From Achromobacter veterisilvae (lineage in GTDB: Bacteria; Pseudomonadota; Gammaproteobacteria; Burkholderiales; Burkholderiaceae_B), in NCBI RefSeq assembly GCF_900496975.1, contig NZ_UFQC01000017.1, forward strand, positions 62,001 through 126,000: a stretch of DNA of 64,000 bases, in the 5' to 3' direction. This document shows positions 53,213 to 61,335 of this stretch, one piece after another. Position numbers and translations under genes: made by a program. The first letter of the stretch is position 1. Every line of letters starts with the position of its first letter. The notes beneath the pieces are model-generated. The model ran no database searches. It was not told the DNA's origin and saw only the letters and a list, made by a program, of their open reading frames with translations.

Positions 53213-53977
53213 TCAATGCACGGCGGGCAGCATGCCGGCGGCGGTAAAGCCGCCGTCCACGCAAATAACCTGTCCCGTCACATAACTCGATTGGGCTTCG
53301 TCCAGCAGCCAGCCGATGGTGCCGTTCAGTTCTTCGGGCGCGGCGTAGCGGTGCTGCGGAACCACCTGGCGCCAGGCGGCGCGGGCCTCCTCGGTGTGCA
53401 TCTGCCCCACCAGCGGCGTCTCGATCGGGCCGGGCGCCACGGCGTTGACGCGGATGCCGTAGGCCGCCAGTTCCACGGCCATGACGCGGGTCAGCGTCAC
53501 CACGCCGCCCTTGGACGCGCCGTAGGCCGCGCGGCCGGCGTTGCCGCGGATGCCGGACACAGAGGCAATGTTGACGATGGAGCCGCGCCGGCGCTCGCGC
53601 ATCCGCCGCGCCGCTTCGCGCGCCACCACGAAGGACCCCACCAGGTTCACCTCCAGGATGCGCCGCAGCAACGCCGCGTCGGTATCCAGAAAGGGCACGT
53701 CGCGGCCGATCCCGGCTGAATTCACCAGGCCGGATATCGGCCCGAAATCCCGCTCCAGCCGCGCCATCGCGTCCACCACCTGCGCTTCGTCGGCCACGTC
53801 CAGCCGCACGCAGCCCAGGCGCGCGGCGGGCGCCATGTCCCTGACTTCATCCAGCCTTTCCTGCGACACGTCGGCCACCAGCACCCGGCGTCCCGCTTCC
53901 AGCAGGCCGCGCGCCACGGCCAGGCCGATGCCCGACGCCCCGCCCGTGACCAGAATTGCCTCTTGCGCCATCTCCAT
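53213..53977 (-). CDS. SDR family oxidoreductase
   Basis: A 254-residue classical short-chain dehydrogenase with TGGASGIG near residue 11, NSAG near residue 87, a Ser in VNIASVSGIRG near residue 138 and Tyr-x3-Lys (YGASK) near residue 152. It lies 34 bases after the acyl-CoA ligase. With the ligase and thiolase it may act as a 3-hydroxyacyl-CoA dehydrogenase in a beta-oxidation-like route. Confidence 0.85.
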   Translation of the reverse strand: MEMAQEAILVTGGASGIGLAVARGLLEAGRRVLVADVSQERLDEVRDMAPAARLGCVRLDVADEAQVVDAMARLERDFGPISGLVNSAGIGRDVPFLDTDAALLRRILEVNLVGSFVVAREAARRMRERRRGSIVNIASVSGIRGNAGRAAYGASKGGVVTLTRVMAVELAAYGIRVNAVAPGPIETPLVGQMHTEEARAAWRQVVPQHRYAAPEELNGTIGWLLDEAQSSYVTGQVICVDGGFTAAGMLPAVH

Positions 53978-54011
53978 GATCCTGTCTCCTCATTGTTGTG
54001 GATACCGCCGT

Positions 54012-55718
54012 TCAGCGTCCGGCCTGTGCCGCCGGCGCCAGGCACCCGCGCTCGCGCAGGGCGTCGCGCACCAGCTTCTTGGTGATCTTGCCGTAGCCCG
54101 ACCGCGGCAGCGCCTCCCAGAAAAACACCTGGCGCGGCAGCTTGTAGCGCGCGATGCGCGGCGCCAGCCAGTCCAGCAGCGCGTCCGCCTCCAGCGCATG
54201 GCCGGGACGCAGCACGCAGACCATCACGCCCACCTCGCCCCAGGTCGGATCGGGCACGCCCAGCACCGCCGCCTCCGCCACGGCCGGATGGGCCAGCACT
54301 TTTTCCTCGACCTCGCGCGGATAGATGTTGGACCCGCCCGAGATGTACATGTCGGACTGCCGGCCGGTGATGTAGAGGTAGCCTTGTTCGTCCTGGTAGC
54401 CCAGATCGCCGGTGCGGAACCAGCCGTCGCGGAAGGCCTTGGCGTTGGCTTGCGGATTGGCGTAGTAGCCCGCGAACACGGCCGGCCCGCAGACGCAGAT
54501 CTCGCCGGTCTGCCCCGCGGGCAGTGGACGCCCCGCGTCGTCCTGGATGCTGACCTGCATGCCGGTGCGCTCGTATCCGCAAGTGCCGGCGCGGGCATCC
54601 GGCGCATCGCCGGCGCGATGCTGCGAAGGCGGCAGCACCGTGATGTTGCCGGTCACCTCGCCCAGCCCGAAGTACTGCACCAGCACGCTGCCCAGTTTTT
54701 CCAGGGCGCGCTTCTGGTCTTCGCGGTACATGGGCGCGCCGGCGTAGACCACATAGCGCAGGCTGCGGTGATCGCACTCGTCCACCGCGGGGTGCTCGAC
54801 CAGCATCTTCACGATCGTGGGCACGGTGAACATGTTGGTCACCCCGTGGCGCTCGACCAGGCGCCACAGTTCGCCGGCGTCGAAACGCGCGCCTTCCGGC
54901 AGCACCGTGCACGCGGCGCGCGCCACCTGGGTCAGGAAGTGGATGCCCGCGCCGTGGGACAGCGGCGCGACGACCAGGCTGACATCGTCCTCGGTCGTGC
55001 CCGGCATCAGGTCGCACAAGTGGTTCGTGACCACGAAGGCCATCTGCCCGTGCGTCAGCACCGCGGCCTTCGGATGTCCGGTAGTGCCGGAGGTGAAGAA
55101 GAACCAGCAGGGGTCGTCGTGGTCCACGTCCGCGCAGGCCCGAGGCGCGTCCTCCAGGCGAGCCTCGATGAGAGCCGAAGTGTCCGTCTCGCCGAAAGCG
55201 CCCGCCCCCAGGCGCGCCAGCAGCGCCAGGCCGGGCATGGCGCCGGCCACCGCCGCCGCGTGGTCCGGGGACTGCCCTTCGCAAAGAAAGGCCTTGATGC
55301 CCGCCGCCCGGGCCAGATAGACGGCCTCGTCCGGCGAAATGCGGAAGTTGGTCGGCACCCAGACCGCGCCCAGGCGCAGCACGGCAAACAGGGTTTCGAC
55401 GAATTCGAAGCTGTTGCGGGAATGCACCAGCACCCTGTCGCCCTTGCCGATGCCCCGCTCCGCCAGGGCCTGCGCCAGCGCGGCGGTGCGCGCGTCCAGT
55501 TCGCGCCAGTTGCGGCGGAGATTCCCGCACAGCAGCGCGGGGCGGGACGGATGGCGGCGCGCCGCCTGGACCAGGAAGTGCGCCAGGTTCATCGCCCGGC
55601 GCGACACCGGCGCCACGCCGCCCGGCGGCGCCGCGGCGACGGCCGCCGCGGTATCGGCCGCCGCGGCATCGGCCGCCGCGGCAACGGCCGCCGCACCGAA
55701 ATCCAGACGGCCGCTCAT
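54012..55718 (-). CDS. AMP-dependent acyl-CoA synthetase/ligase with repeat-bearing N-terminus
   Basis: A 568-residue ANL ligase from ATG 55718, which overlaps the thiolase stop by four bases. The P-loop is WFFFTSGTTGHPKAAVLTH near residue 203, YFGLGEVTG lies near residue 342, WFRTGDLGYQDEQG near residue 435 and LPRSGYGKITKKLVRD near the end with the catalytic Lys. The first ~42 residues are an Ala-rich run encoded by a 15-bp tandem repeat and are not part of the enzyme fold; an internal ATG at 55592 (MNLAHFLVQAARRHPSRPAL) is the usual family start. It activates the acid that the thiolase later cleaves. Confidence 0.85.
   Translation of the reverse strand: MSGRLDFGAAAVAAAADAAAADTAAAVAAAPPGGVAPVSRRAMNLAHFLVQAARRHPSRPALLCGNLRRNWRELDARTAALAQALAERGIGKGDRVLVHSRNSFEFVETLFAVLRLGAVWVPTNFRISPDEAVYLARAAGIKAFLCEGQSPDHAAAVAGAMPGLALLARLGAGAFGETDTSALIEARLEDAPRACADVDHDDPCWFFFTSGTTGHPKAAVLTHGQMAFVVTNHLCDLMPGTTEDDVSLVVAPLSHGAGIHFLTQVARAACTVLPEGARFDAGELWRLVERHGVTNMFTVPTIVKMLVEHPAVDECDHRSLRYVVYAGAPMYREDQKRALEKLGSVLVQYFGLGEVTGNITVLPPSQHRAGDAPDARAGTCGYERTGMQVSIQDDAGRPLPAGQTGEICVCGPAVFAGYYANPQANAKAFRDGWFRTGDLGYQDEQGYLYITGRQSDMYISGGSNIYPREVEEKVLAHPAVAEAAVLGVPDPTWGEVGVMVCVLRPGHALEADALLDWLAPRIARYKLPRQVFFWEALPRSGYGKITKKLVRDALRERGCLAPAAQAGR
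55639..55695. repeat. 15-bp tandem repeat, 3.8 copies, inside the ligase gene
   Basis: Units of the form (A/T)CGGCCGCCGCGGCA are repeated head to tail, keeping the reading frame and encoding Ala-rich pentapeptides (AAADA/AAADT). The repeat lies between two possible start codons of the ligase, so copy-number change would alter only a disordered tail. Confidence 0.8.
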
Positions 55719-56887
55719 TTGACGCGCTCCAGGATGCTGACGTAGTTGGCGACGGCGGCGCCGCCCATGTTGAACACGCCGGCCAGCGTCGCGCCGGGCA
55801 CCTGCATGCCTTGCGCCTCTCCCGCCAGTTGCAGGCAGGCCATGACGTGCATGGACACGCCGGTGGCGCCCACCGGATGCCCCTTGGCCTTGAGGCCGCC
55901 CGACGGGTTCACCGGCAGGCGGCCGCCCTTTTCCGCCCAGCCTTCCCGCAGGACCCTGGCGCCCTGCCCCCGCGGCGCCAGCCCCATGGCTTCGTACTCG
56001 ATCAGCTCGGCGATGGTGAAGCAATCGTGCGTCTCGACCAGGCTCAGGTCGTCCAGCGTCGCGCCGGCGTCGGCCAGCGCCTCGCGCCAGGCCCGCGCCG
56101 CGCCCTCGAAAGCGATGGGGTCGCGCCGGCTGAGCGGCAGGATGTCGTTGGCCTGCCGGCGCGCCCGGAAGGCGATGGCGCGGCGCAGGCCCGCCGCCGT
56201 CTCTTCGTCGGCCAGCACCAGCGCGGCCGCGCCGTCCGAGATCAGCGAGCAGTCGGTGCGGCGCAGCGGCGCGGCGACGTAGGGGTTCTTTTCCGAAACG
56301 GTATTGCAGAAATCGAAGCCCAGGTCCTTGCGGATCTGCGCGTAGGGGTTGTCCACGCCGTTCCTGTGGTTCTTGGCGGCGATGCGCGCCAGCGCCTCGC
56401 TCTGGTCTCCGTAACGCTCGAAATAGGCCGCGGCGATGCGGCCGAAGACGCCGGCGAAGCCGCCCGCGATGTCCGCCTCTTCCTTTCGGTAGCTCGCATT
56501 GAGCAGGATGTCGCCGATTTCGGCGGTGGGGCGCGACGTCATTTTCTCGGCGCCGACGACCAGCGCGACGCGCCCCCGTCCCGCCTCGATGAAGTCCATT
56601 GCCGCGTACAGCGCCGCGGACCCGGTCGCGCACGCGTTCTCCAGCCGCGCCGCCGGCACCTGCGCCAGCGCCGGATGCGCCAGCGCCACCAGCGCGCCCT
56701 GGAAGTCCTGCTTCTGGAAGCCGCTGTTCATGACCCCGGCATAAATGCCGTCCACGGCGTCGGGGCCGATGCCCGCGTGGTCCAGGGCCGCGCCGGACAC
56801 CCGGGCCATCAGGCTTTCGGTGTCGGGATCGTCGAGTTTGCCGAACGGGATGTGCGACCATCCCACGATGACGGCACGCTTGCTCAT
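55715..56887 (-). CDS. thiolase family protein (acetyl-CoA acetyltransferase-like)
   Basis: A 390-residue thiolase-fold protein. The nucleophile Cys is in RLENACATGSAALYAAM near residue 88, the His regions are THDCFTIAEL near residue 287 and GHPVGATGVSMH near residue 344. It is of the SCP-x-related type, like the thiolase at 23272-24510, rather than classic FadA. It is preceded by the IclR gene and overlaps the ligase gene by four bases. Confidence 0.83.
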   Translation of the reverse strand: MSKRAVIVGWSHIPFGKLDDPDTESLMARVSGAALDHAGIGPDAVDGIYAGVMNSGFQKQDFQGALVALAHPALAQVPAARLENACATGSAALYAAMDFIEAGRGRVALVVGAEKMTSRPTAEIGDILLNASYRKEEADIAGGFAGVFGRIAAAYFERYGDQSEALARIAAKNHRNGVDNPYAQIRKDLGFDFCNTVSEKNPYVAAPLRRTDCSLISDGAAALVLADEETAAGLRRAIAFRARRQANDILPLSRRDPIAFEGAARAWREALADAGATLDDLSLVETHDCFTIAELIEYEAMGLAPRGQGARVLREGWAEKGGRLPVNPSGGLKAKGHPVGATGVSMHVMACLQLAGEAQGMQVPGATLAGVFNMGGAAVANYVSILERVK

Positions 56888-56930
56888 TGCTGTCTCCTCA
56901 AGTGGCGCCCCGGTCCGTCCGCAAGGCGGA

Positions 56931-57761
56931 TCAGGGCTTGGGCTTGGGGGCCGGCGAGCGCGCCCGCGCCTCGCTGCGGCCTCCTGGATTGGCCTGCGCG
57001 AGCAGGCGTTTGGCCTCGCGGGACAACAGCTTGGCCAACTGGAACTGCCTTTCCTCGTCCATGCGCGACTCGACCGCGGCGATGCTCAGCGCGCCCAGCA
57101 CGTGCCCTTGCTCGTCGCGCAGCGGCATGCCAATGCCCCACGATCCCGGCACCACCAGGCCGCGGTTCACGGCATAGCCCTGTTCGCGGACTTCGTCCAC
57201 CAGCGTGCGGATGAGCGGCACCGAGTAGTGCGGATAACGCCGCGCGATCAGGGCCGCGTTGGCTTGCAGGCATGCCTCGACCTCGTCGTCGGGCAATGCC
57301 GCCAGGATGGCCAGGCTGCCCGCGCCGATGCCCAGCGGGTGGCGGTCGCCGGGCAGCAGCACGTGGGTCTTGAGCGGGTAATCGCCGTCTTCGCGCAGCA
57401 CGCAGACCGCGAACACGTCGCGCCGCAGCGAAAAGAAGGCGGAGTCGCCGCATTCGTGCGCCAGCCGCGCCACCACGGGCGCGGCCAGCCGGTTGATACC
57501 GAAACGCTCGCTGGCGATGTTGCCCAGCACGTGGCATTCGGGTCCGAGGAAATAGCGGCGGCTGACAGGGTCCTGCTCGACCATGCCTTCGGCGGCCAGC
57601 GCCGCCAGGATGCGGTGCACGGTCGGCTTGCTCATGCCGGTGTCGCGGGTCAGCGCCAGCAGGCCCGCGCCCTCGCCGCGCATGCGCGATACGCCGCGCA
57701 GCACCAGCATGGCCCGGGAAATCGCCTGGGCGCCGCCGACCTGGGATGAGGTGTCCGTCAC
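56931..57761 (-). CDS. IclR-family transcriptional regulator
   Basis: A 276-residue IclR regulator. The N-terminal winged helix reads AQAISRAMLVLRGVSRMRGEGAGLLALTRDTGMSKPTVHRILAALAAEGM, and the C-terminal effector domain has PLRDEQGHVLGALSIAA. I chose GTG 57761 because GGCGGAG lies six bases upstream and the protein then starts as usual for the family; an in-frame ATG at 57827 has no ribosome site. It heads the thiolase/ligase operon and is divergent from the TRAP transporter. Two matching palindromes between the operons are its likely operators. Confidence 0.87.
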   Translation of the reverse strand: MTDTSSQVGGAQAISRAMLVLRGVSRMRGEGAGLLALTRDTGMSKPTVHRILAALAAEGMVEQDPVSRRYFLGPECHVLGNIASERFGINRLAAPVVARLAHECGDSAFFSLRRDVFAVCVLREDGDYPLKTHVLLPGDRHPLGIGAGSLAILAALPDDEVEACLQANAALIARRYPHYSVPLIRTLVDEVREQGYAVNRGLVVPGSWGIGMPLRDEQGHVLGALSIAAVESRMDEERQFQLAKLLSREAKRLLAQANPGGRSEARARSPAPKPKP

Positions 57762-57786
57762 GTTGTCTCCGCCTGATTTTTTCAGC

Positions 57787-57803
57787 GGTCCATTTTGTGG
57801 ACC
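57787..57803. promoter_or_regulatory. IclR operator candidate 1
   Basis: GGTCCA-N5-TGGACC, a perfect 6-bp inverted repeat of 17 bp, 26 bases upstream of the IclR GTG start. Its arms and spacing are identical to the second site at 57896-57912. Confidence 0.7.
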
Positions 57804-57895
57804 ACTTTGTTCATCCTGTTTTTTCATTCTGCACCAGTTTTAGTGATTTACGCTAGAGAATCAATGTGATTAAATAAATTCAAGGGTATTACGTA

Positions 57896-57912
57896 GGTCC
57901 ATATCATGGACC
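57896..57912. promoter_or_regulatory. IclR operator candidate 2
   Basis: GGTCCAT-ATC-ATGGACC, the same GGTCCA-N5-TGGACC pattern extended to 7-bp arms, 88 bases upstream of the TRAP binding-protein start. Two copies in one divergent intergenic region support a shared regulator. Confidence 0.72.
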
Positions 57913-57951
57913 CCATGCAAAGATAAAGCAAGAAGCCTCACAAGGCGCTTT

Positions 57952-57979
57952 ATCCGGCCTCCCTCGAAGAAGGCCGGAT
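57952..57979 (+). other. 5' UTR hairpin of the TRAP operon
   Basis: ATCCGGCCT and AGGCCGGAT form a perfect 9-bp stem with a 10-base loop, ending eight bases before the AAGGAG ribosome site of the DctP gene. It may stabilise the mRNA or attenuate read-through. Confidence 0.5.
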
Positions 57980-57999
57980 CTCATAACCAAGGAGACAGC

Positions 58000-59013
58000 A
58001 TGAACACGACTCGACGCAAACTCATGAGCGCCGCGGGAGGCGGCGCGCTTCTGGCCATGGCGCCGTTCCAGCGGACGCTGGCGGCGCCGCAATACCGGTA
58101 CAAGTACGCCAACAACCTGCCCCCGGCGCATCCCATGAACCTGCGCGCCAACGAAGCGGCGCAGAACATCCTGCGCGACACCGGGGGCCGCTTCGAGCTT
58201 GCCGTGTTCCCCAGCAGCCAGTTGGGATCCGACACCGACACGCTCAGCCAGTTGCGCGCCGGCGCCGTCGAGTTCTTCACCCTGTCGGGCCTGATCCTGT
58301 CCACCCTGGTTCCCGCCGCGTCCATCAGCGGCATCGGCTTCGCGTTTCCCGACTACGACGCAGTCTGGAAGGCCATGGATGGCGAACTCGGCGCGCACAT
58401 CCGCCGCGAAATCAACGGCAAGGGCCTGTACGTCATGGACCGCATCTGGGACAACGGCTTTCGCCAGGTCACCACCAGTTCGCGCGCCATCGCGGGCCCG
58501 GACGATTTCCGCGACCTGAAGATCCGCGTGCCCGTCAGCCCGCTCTGGACGTCGATGTTCAAGGCGCTCGGCTCGTCGCCGGCCAGCATCAATTTCAACG
58601 AAACCTACTCCTCGCTGCAGACCCGCGTGGTCGACGCGCAGGAAAACCCCCTGGCCATCATCCAGACCGCCAAGTTCTACGAAGTGCAGAAGTACTGCTC
58701 CATGACCAACCATATGTGGGACGGCTTCTGGTTCCTGGGCAACCGCCGCGCCTGGGAAAAGCTGCCGGCCGACATCCGCGAGGTCGTCGCCAAGCACATC
58801 GACGCGGCCGGCATGGCCGAACGCGCGGACGTGCTGGCGCTGAACAACCAGTTGCAGACCAAACTGGCCGAAGAAGGCCTGGCTTTCAATACGCCCGACG
58901 CCGCCCCCATCCGCGAGTCCCTGCGCAAGGCGGGCTTCTATGAAGGCTGGAAAGAGAAGTACGGCGAGAAAGCCTGGAACCTGCTCGAACAATCCGTGGG
59001 GAGGCTCTCATGA
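58000..59013 (+). CDS. dctP: TRAP transporter periplasmic substrate-binding protein (DctP type)
   Basis: A 337-residue TRAP binding protein with a twin-arginine start (NTTRRKLMSAAGG) and a cleavage region near TLAAPQ, so Tat export is likely. The DctP core is visible in NNLPPAHPMNLRANEAAQ near residue 40, GAVEFFTLSG near residue 88, DLKIRVPVSPLW near residue 174 (the Arg that binds the carboxylate of the ligand) and VVDAQENPLAII near residue 211. AAGGAG precedes ATG 58000. It probably binds an organic acid degraded by the divergent thiolase/ligase operon. Confidence 0.9.
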   Translation: MNTTRRKLMSAAGGGALLAMAPFQRTLAAPQYRYKYANNLPPAHPMNLRANEAAQNILRDTGGRFELAVFPSSQLGSDTDTLSQLRAGAVEFFTLSGLILSTLVPAASISGIGFAFPDYDAVWKAMDGELGAHIRREINGKGLYVMDRIWDNGFRQVTTSSRAIAGPDDFRDLKIRVPVSPLWTSMFKALGSSPASINFNETYSSLQTRVVDAQENPLAIIQTAKFYEVQKYCSMTNHMWDGFWFLGNRRAWEKLPADIREVVAKHIDAAGMAERADVLALNNQLQTKLAEEGLAFNTPDAAPIRESLRKAGFYEGWKEKYGEKAWNLLEQSVGRLS

Positions 59014-60902
59014 GGGCGGCGATGACCCATCCCGCGGACGTGCTGGCCGGCGCGGAAGCGCCGCCGGGCGCCAGGCGTCCCTGGGCCGTCGCCGCCGACA
59101 ACGCCCTGGGACACCTCGTGGAGATCCCGGCGGCCATCCTGGTGGTCGCGGAGATCGTCATCCTGTTCTCGGGCATCGTGGCGCGCTACGTACTGCACGA
59201 ACCGCTGGTGTGGTCCGACGAACTGGCCTCGATCCTGTTCCTGTGGCTGGCGATGCTGGGCGCGGTCGTCGCCTTCCGGCGCGGCGAACACATGCGCATG
59301 GGCGCGCTGGTCAACCGCGCCTCGCCCGCGGCCCGCGCCGTGCTGGACATGGTGGCGGTGGCGGCCGCGCTGGCCTTCCTGCTCATGCTGCAGGCGCCCG
59401 GGTTCGAATACGCCTCGGAAGAGCGCTACGTCACGACCGCCGCGCTGGAGATCCCCAACGTCTGGCGCGCCGCGGCGCTGCCCGTGGGCACCGCCCTGAT
59501 GGCGCTGATCGCGCTGCTGCGGCTCGTCGAGCGCGCGCAGTGGCGCACCGCGGGGTTCGCGCTGCTGCTGGTCGGCGGCGTGGTCGCGGCCATGGCGGCG
59601 CTGCAGCCCGTGTTCGCCGGCCTGGGCAATCTGAACCTGCTGATCTTCTTCGTCGGGATCGTGGCGGCGACGGTGTTCGCGGGCGTGCCGATCGCGTTTT
59701 CGTTCGGGCTGGCCACGTTCGGCTACCTGTCGCTGGCCACCGACGTGCCGATGATGGTGGTGGTCGGGCGCATGGACGAAGGCATGTCCCACCTGATCCT
59801 GCTCGCGGTGCCGTTGTTCGTGTTCCTGGGCGTTCTCATCGAAATGACCGGCATGGCCAAGCGCATGGTCGCCTTCCTGGCCAGCCTGCTCGGACACGTG
59901 CGGGGCGGCCTGTCCTATGTGCTGATCGGCGCCATGTACGTGGTGTCGGGCATCTCCGGCGCCAAGGCGGCGGACATGGCGGCGGTGGCGCCGGTGCTGT
60001 TTCCGGAAATGCGCGAACGGGGCGCCGACGAAGGCGACCTGGTCGCGCTGCTGTCGGCCACGGGCGCGCAGACCGAAACGGTGCCGCCCAGCCTCGTGCT
60101 CATCACCATCGGATCCGTCACGGGCGTGTCGATCACCGCCCTGTTCACCGGCGGCCTGCTGCCGGGGCTGGTCCTGGGCGTGATGCTGTGCCTGGTCGTC
60201 TGGTGGCGCAACCGCCGCGAAGACCTGAGCGCGGTGCGCAAGGCCAGCGGCCGCCAGATCGGCCGCGCCCTGCTGGTGGCCCTGCCCGCGCTGGCGCTGC
60301 CCTTCGTCATCCGCGCCGCCGTGGTCGAAGGCGTGGCCACGGCGACCGAGGTATCCACCATCGGCATCGTCTACGCCACGCTCGTCGGGCTGCTGGTCTA
60401 CCGCTGTTTCGATCCGAAGCGGCTCAAACCCATGCTGGTGGACACGGCCTGCCTGTCCGGCGCCATCCTGCTCATCATCGGCACCGCCACCGGCATGGCC
60501 TGGGCGCTCACACAATCGGGGTTCTCGACCCAACTGGCCACGGCCATGGCGGGCCTGCCCGGCGGCGCGGCGACCTTCATGGCCGTGTCCATCGTCGCCT
60601 TCGTGATCCTGGGCAGCGTCCTGGAAGGCATCCCCGCCATCGTGCTGTTCGGCCCGCTGCTGTTTCCGATCGCGCACCAGATGGGCATCCATGAAGTGCA
60701 CTACGCCATGGTGGTCATCCTGTCCATGGGCCTCGGCCTGTTCGCGCCGCCCTTCGGCGTGGGCTACTACGCCGCCTGCGCCATCGGCCGGGTCGCCCCC
60801 GAAACAGGCATCCGGCCCATCATGGGCTACTTGAGCTCCCTTGCCGTCGGCATCGTCGTCATTGCCGCGGTGCCCTGGATCTCCACGGGCTTTCTCAAAT
60901 AG
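59010..60902 (+). CDS. TRAP transporter permease, DctQ and DctM fused
   Basis: A 630-residue inner-membrane protein that joins the small (DctQ) and large (DctM) TRAP subunits. The DctQ part spans about residues 30-180 (IVARYVLHEPLVWSDELASILFLWLAMLGA...). The DctM part runs from about 205 to the end, with FAGVPIAFSFGLATFGY near residue 230, VPLFVFLGVLIEMTGMAKRMVAFL near residue 266 and GPLLFPIAHQMGIHEVHY near residue 548. The ATG overlaps the dctP stop by four bases, so binding protein and permease form a complete sodium-driven importer. Confidence 0.9.
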   Translation: MRAAMTHPADVLAGAEAPPGARRPWAVAADNALGHLVEIPAAILVVAEIVILFSGIVARYVLHEPLVWSDELASILFLWLAMLGAVVAFRRGEHMRMGALVNRASPAARAVLDMVAVAAALAFLLMLQAPGFEYASEERYVTTAALEIPNVWRAAALPVGTALMALIALLRLVERAQWRTAGFALLLVGGVVAAMAALQPVFAGLGNLNLLIFFVGIVAATVFAGVPIAFSFGLATFGYLSLATDVPMMVVVGRMDEGMSHLILLAVPLFVFLGVLIEMTGMAKRMVAFLASLLGHVRGGLSYVLIGAMYVVSGISGAKAADMAAVAPVLFPEMRERGADEGDLVALLSATGAQTETVPPSLVLITIGSVTGVSITALFTGGLLPGLVLGVMLCLVVWWRNRREDLSAVRKASGRQIGRALLVALPALALPFVIRAAVVEGVATATEVSTIGIVYATLVGLLVYRCFDPKRLKPMLVDTACLSGAILLIIGTATGMAWALTQSGFSTQLATAMAGLPGGAATFMAVSIVAFVILGSVLEGIPAIVLFGPLLFPIAHQMGIHEVHYAMVVILSMGLGLFAPPFGVGYYAACAIGRVAPETGIRPIMGYLSSLAVGIVVIAAVPWISTGFLK

Positions 60903-60909
60903 AACGGTT

Positions 60910-60932
60910 CGCGCCGCGCCGGGCGCGGCGCG
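60910..60932 (+). terminator. strong GC stem after the TRAP operon
   Basis: An almost continuous palindrome (CGCGCCGCGCC-G-GGCGCGGCGCG) begins eight bases after the TRAP permease stop. There is no U-tract, so it may act as an mRNA 3'-end stabiliser or a weak terminator. Confidence 0.45.
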
Positions 60933-61123
60933 CGTCCGTCGCGGCCGGGAAAAGAGGCGCATTGCCGCCTATCGTTCCCATTACGGCAAAGTTGAAAAAA
61001 AGCCACACCGCGCCCATTTCCCGGCGCCTGCCGTTGATTGACTTACACCACATCTATAGAATCTTCAATTCGGGCCACTGCCCATTCCTTTTCTCCATTC
61101 AATACACCACTGGGAGGCGCAAG
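60933..61123. promoter_or_regulatory. AT-richer promoter region before the ABC exporter leader
   Basis: No gene is visible. The stretch 60990-61110 is AT-richer than its surroundings and should carry the promoter for the leader ORF and exporter. GGGAGG lies at 61112-61117, seven bases before the leader ATG. Confidence 0.45.
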
Positions 61124-61174
61124 ATGATGTATCCGCACAACGCCGTCCCGCGCGTGTCCCCGCGACGCCATTAA
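61124..61174 (+). CDS. candidate 16-residue leader peptide
   Basis: A short frame with a strong ribosome site (GGGAGG, seven bases upstream) encodes MMYPHNAVPRVSPRRH and ends in TAA, 161 bases before the exporter start. Three prolines and a run of arginines near the end could pause ribosomes. A better ribosome site here than at the exporter itself suggests a regulatory upstream ORF. No family is recognised. Confidence 0.45.
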   Translation: MMYPHNAVPRVSPRRH

Positions 61175-61304
61175 GTCGTCGCCCGCGCGGACCCATCGCT
61201 GGATGTCCATCTAGCGACCGGTCCTCCGCGCCCGCCCCAACCCCCTGAACGCAATGCCTGCGCAGACCGCGCGGGCCATTCCTTCCTCTTTCCACACAAG
61301 GACT

Positions 61305-61327
61305 CCCGGCGTCCTGGTGCCGCCGGG
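61305..61327 (+). promoter_or_regulatory. hairpin between ribosome site and start codon of the exporter
   Basis: CCCGGCG-N9-CGCCGGG forms a 7-bp stem ending eight bases before ATG 61336. The only Shine-Dalgarno-like sequence (AAGGA, 61298-61302) lies before the stem, 33 bases from the ATG. Folding the hairpin would bring it to about 10 bases. Further upstream GCCCGCGCGG (61187-61196) can pair with CCGCGCGGGC (61267-61276), so alternative structures are possible. Confidence 0.45.
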
Positions 61328-61335
61328 CCATTGCA

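Noticed and set aside
58938-60962. A 674-codon open frame antisense to the TRAP permease
   Set aside because: Very rich in His, Gln, Asp and Gly with no membrane or domain pattern; the sense frame is a clear DctQM fusion.
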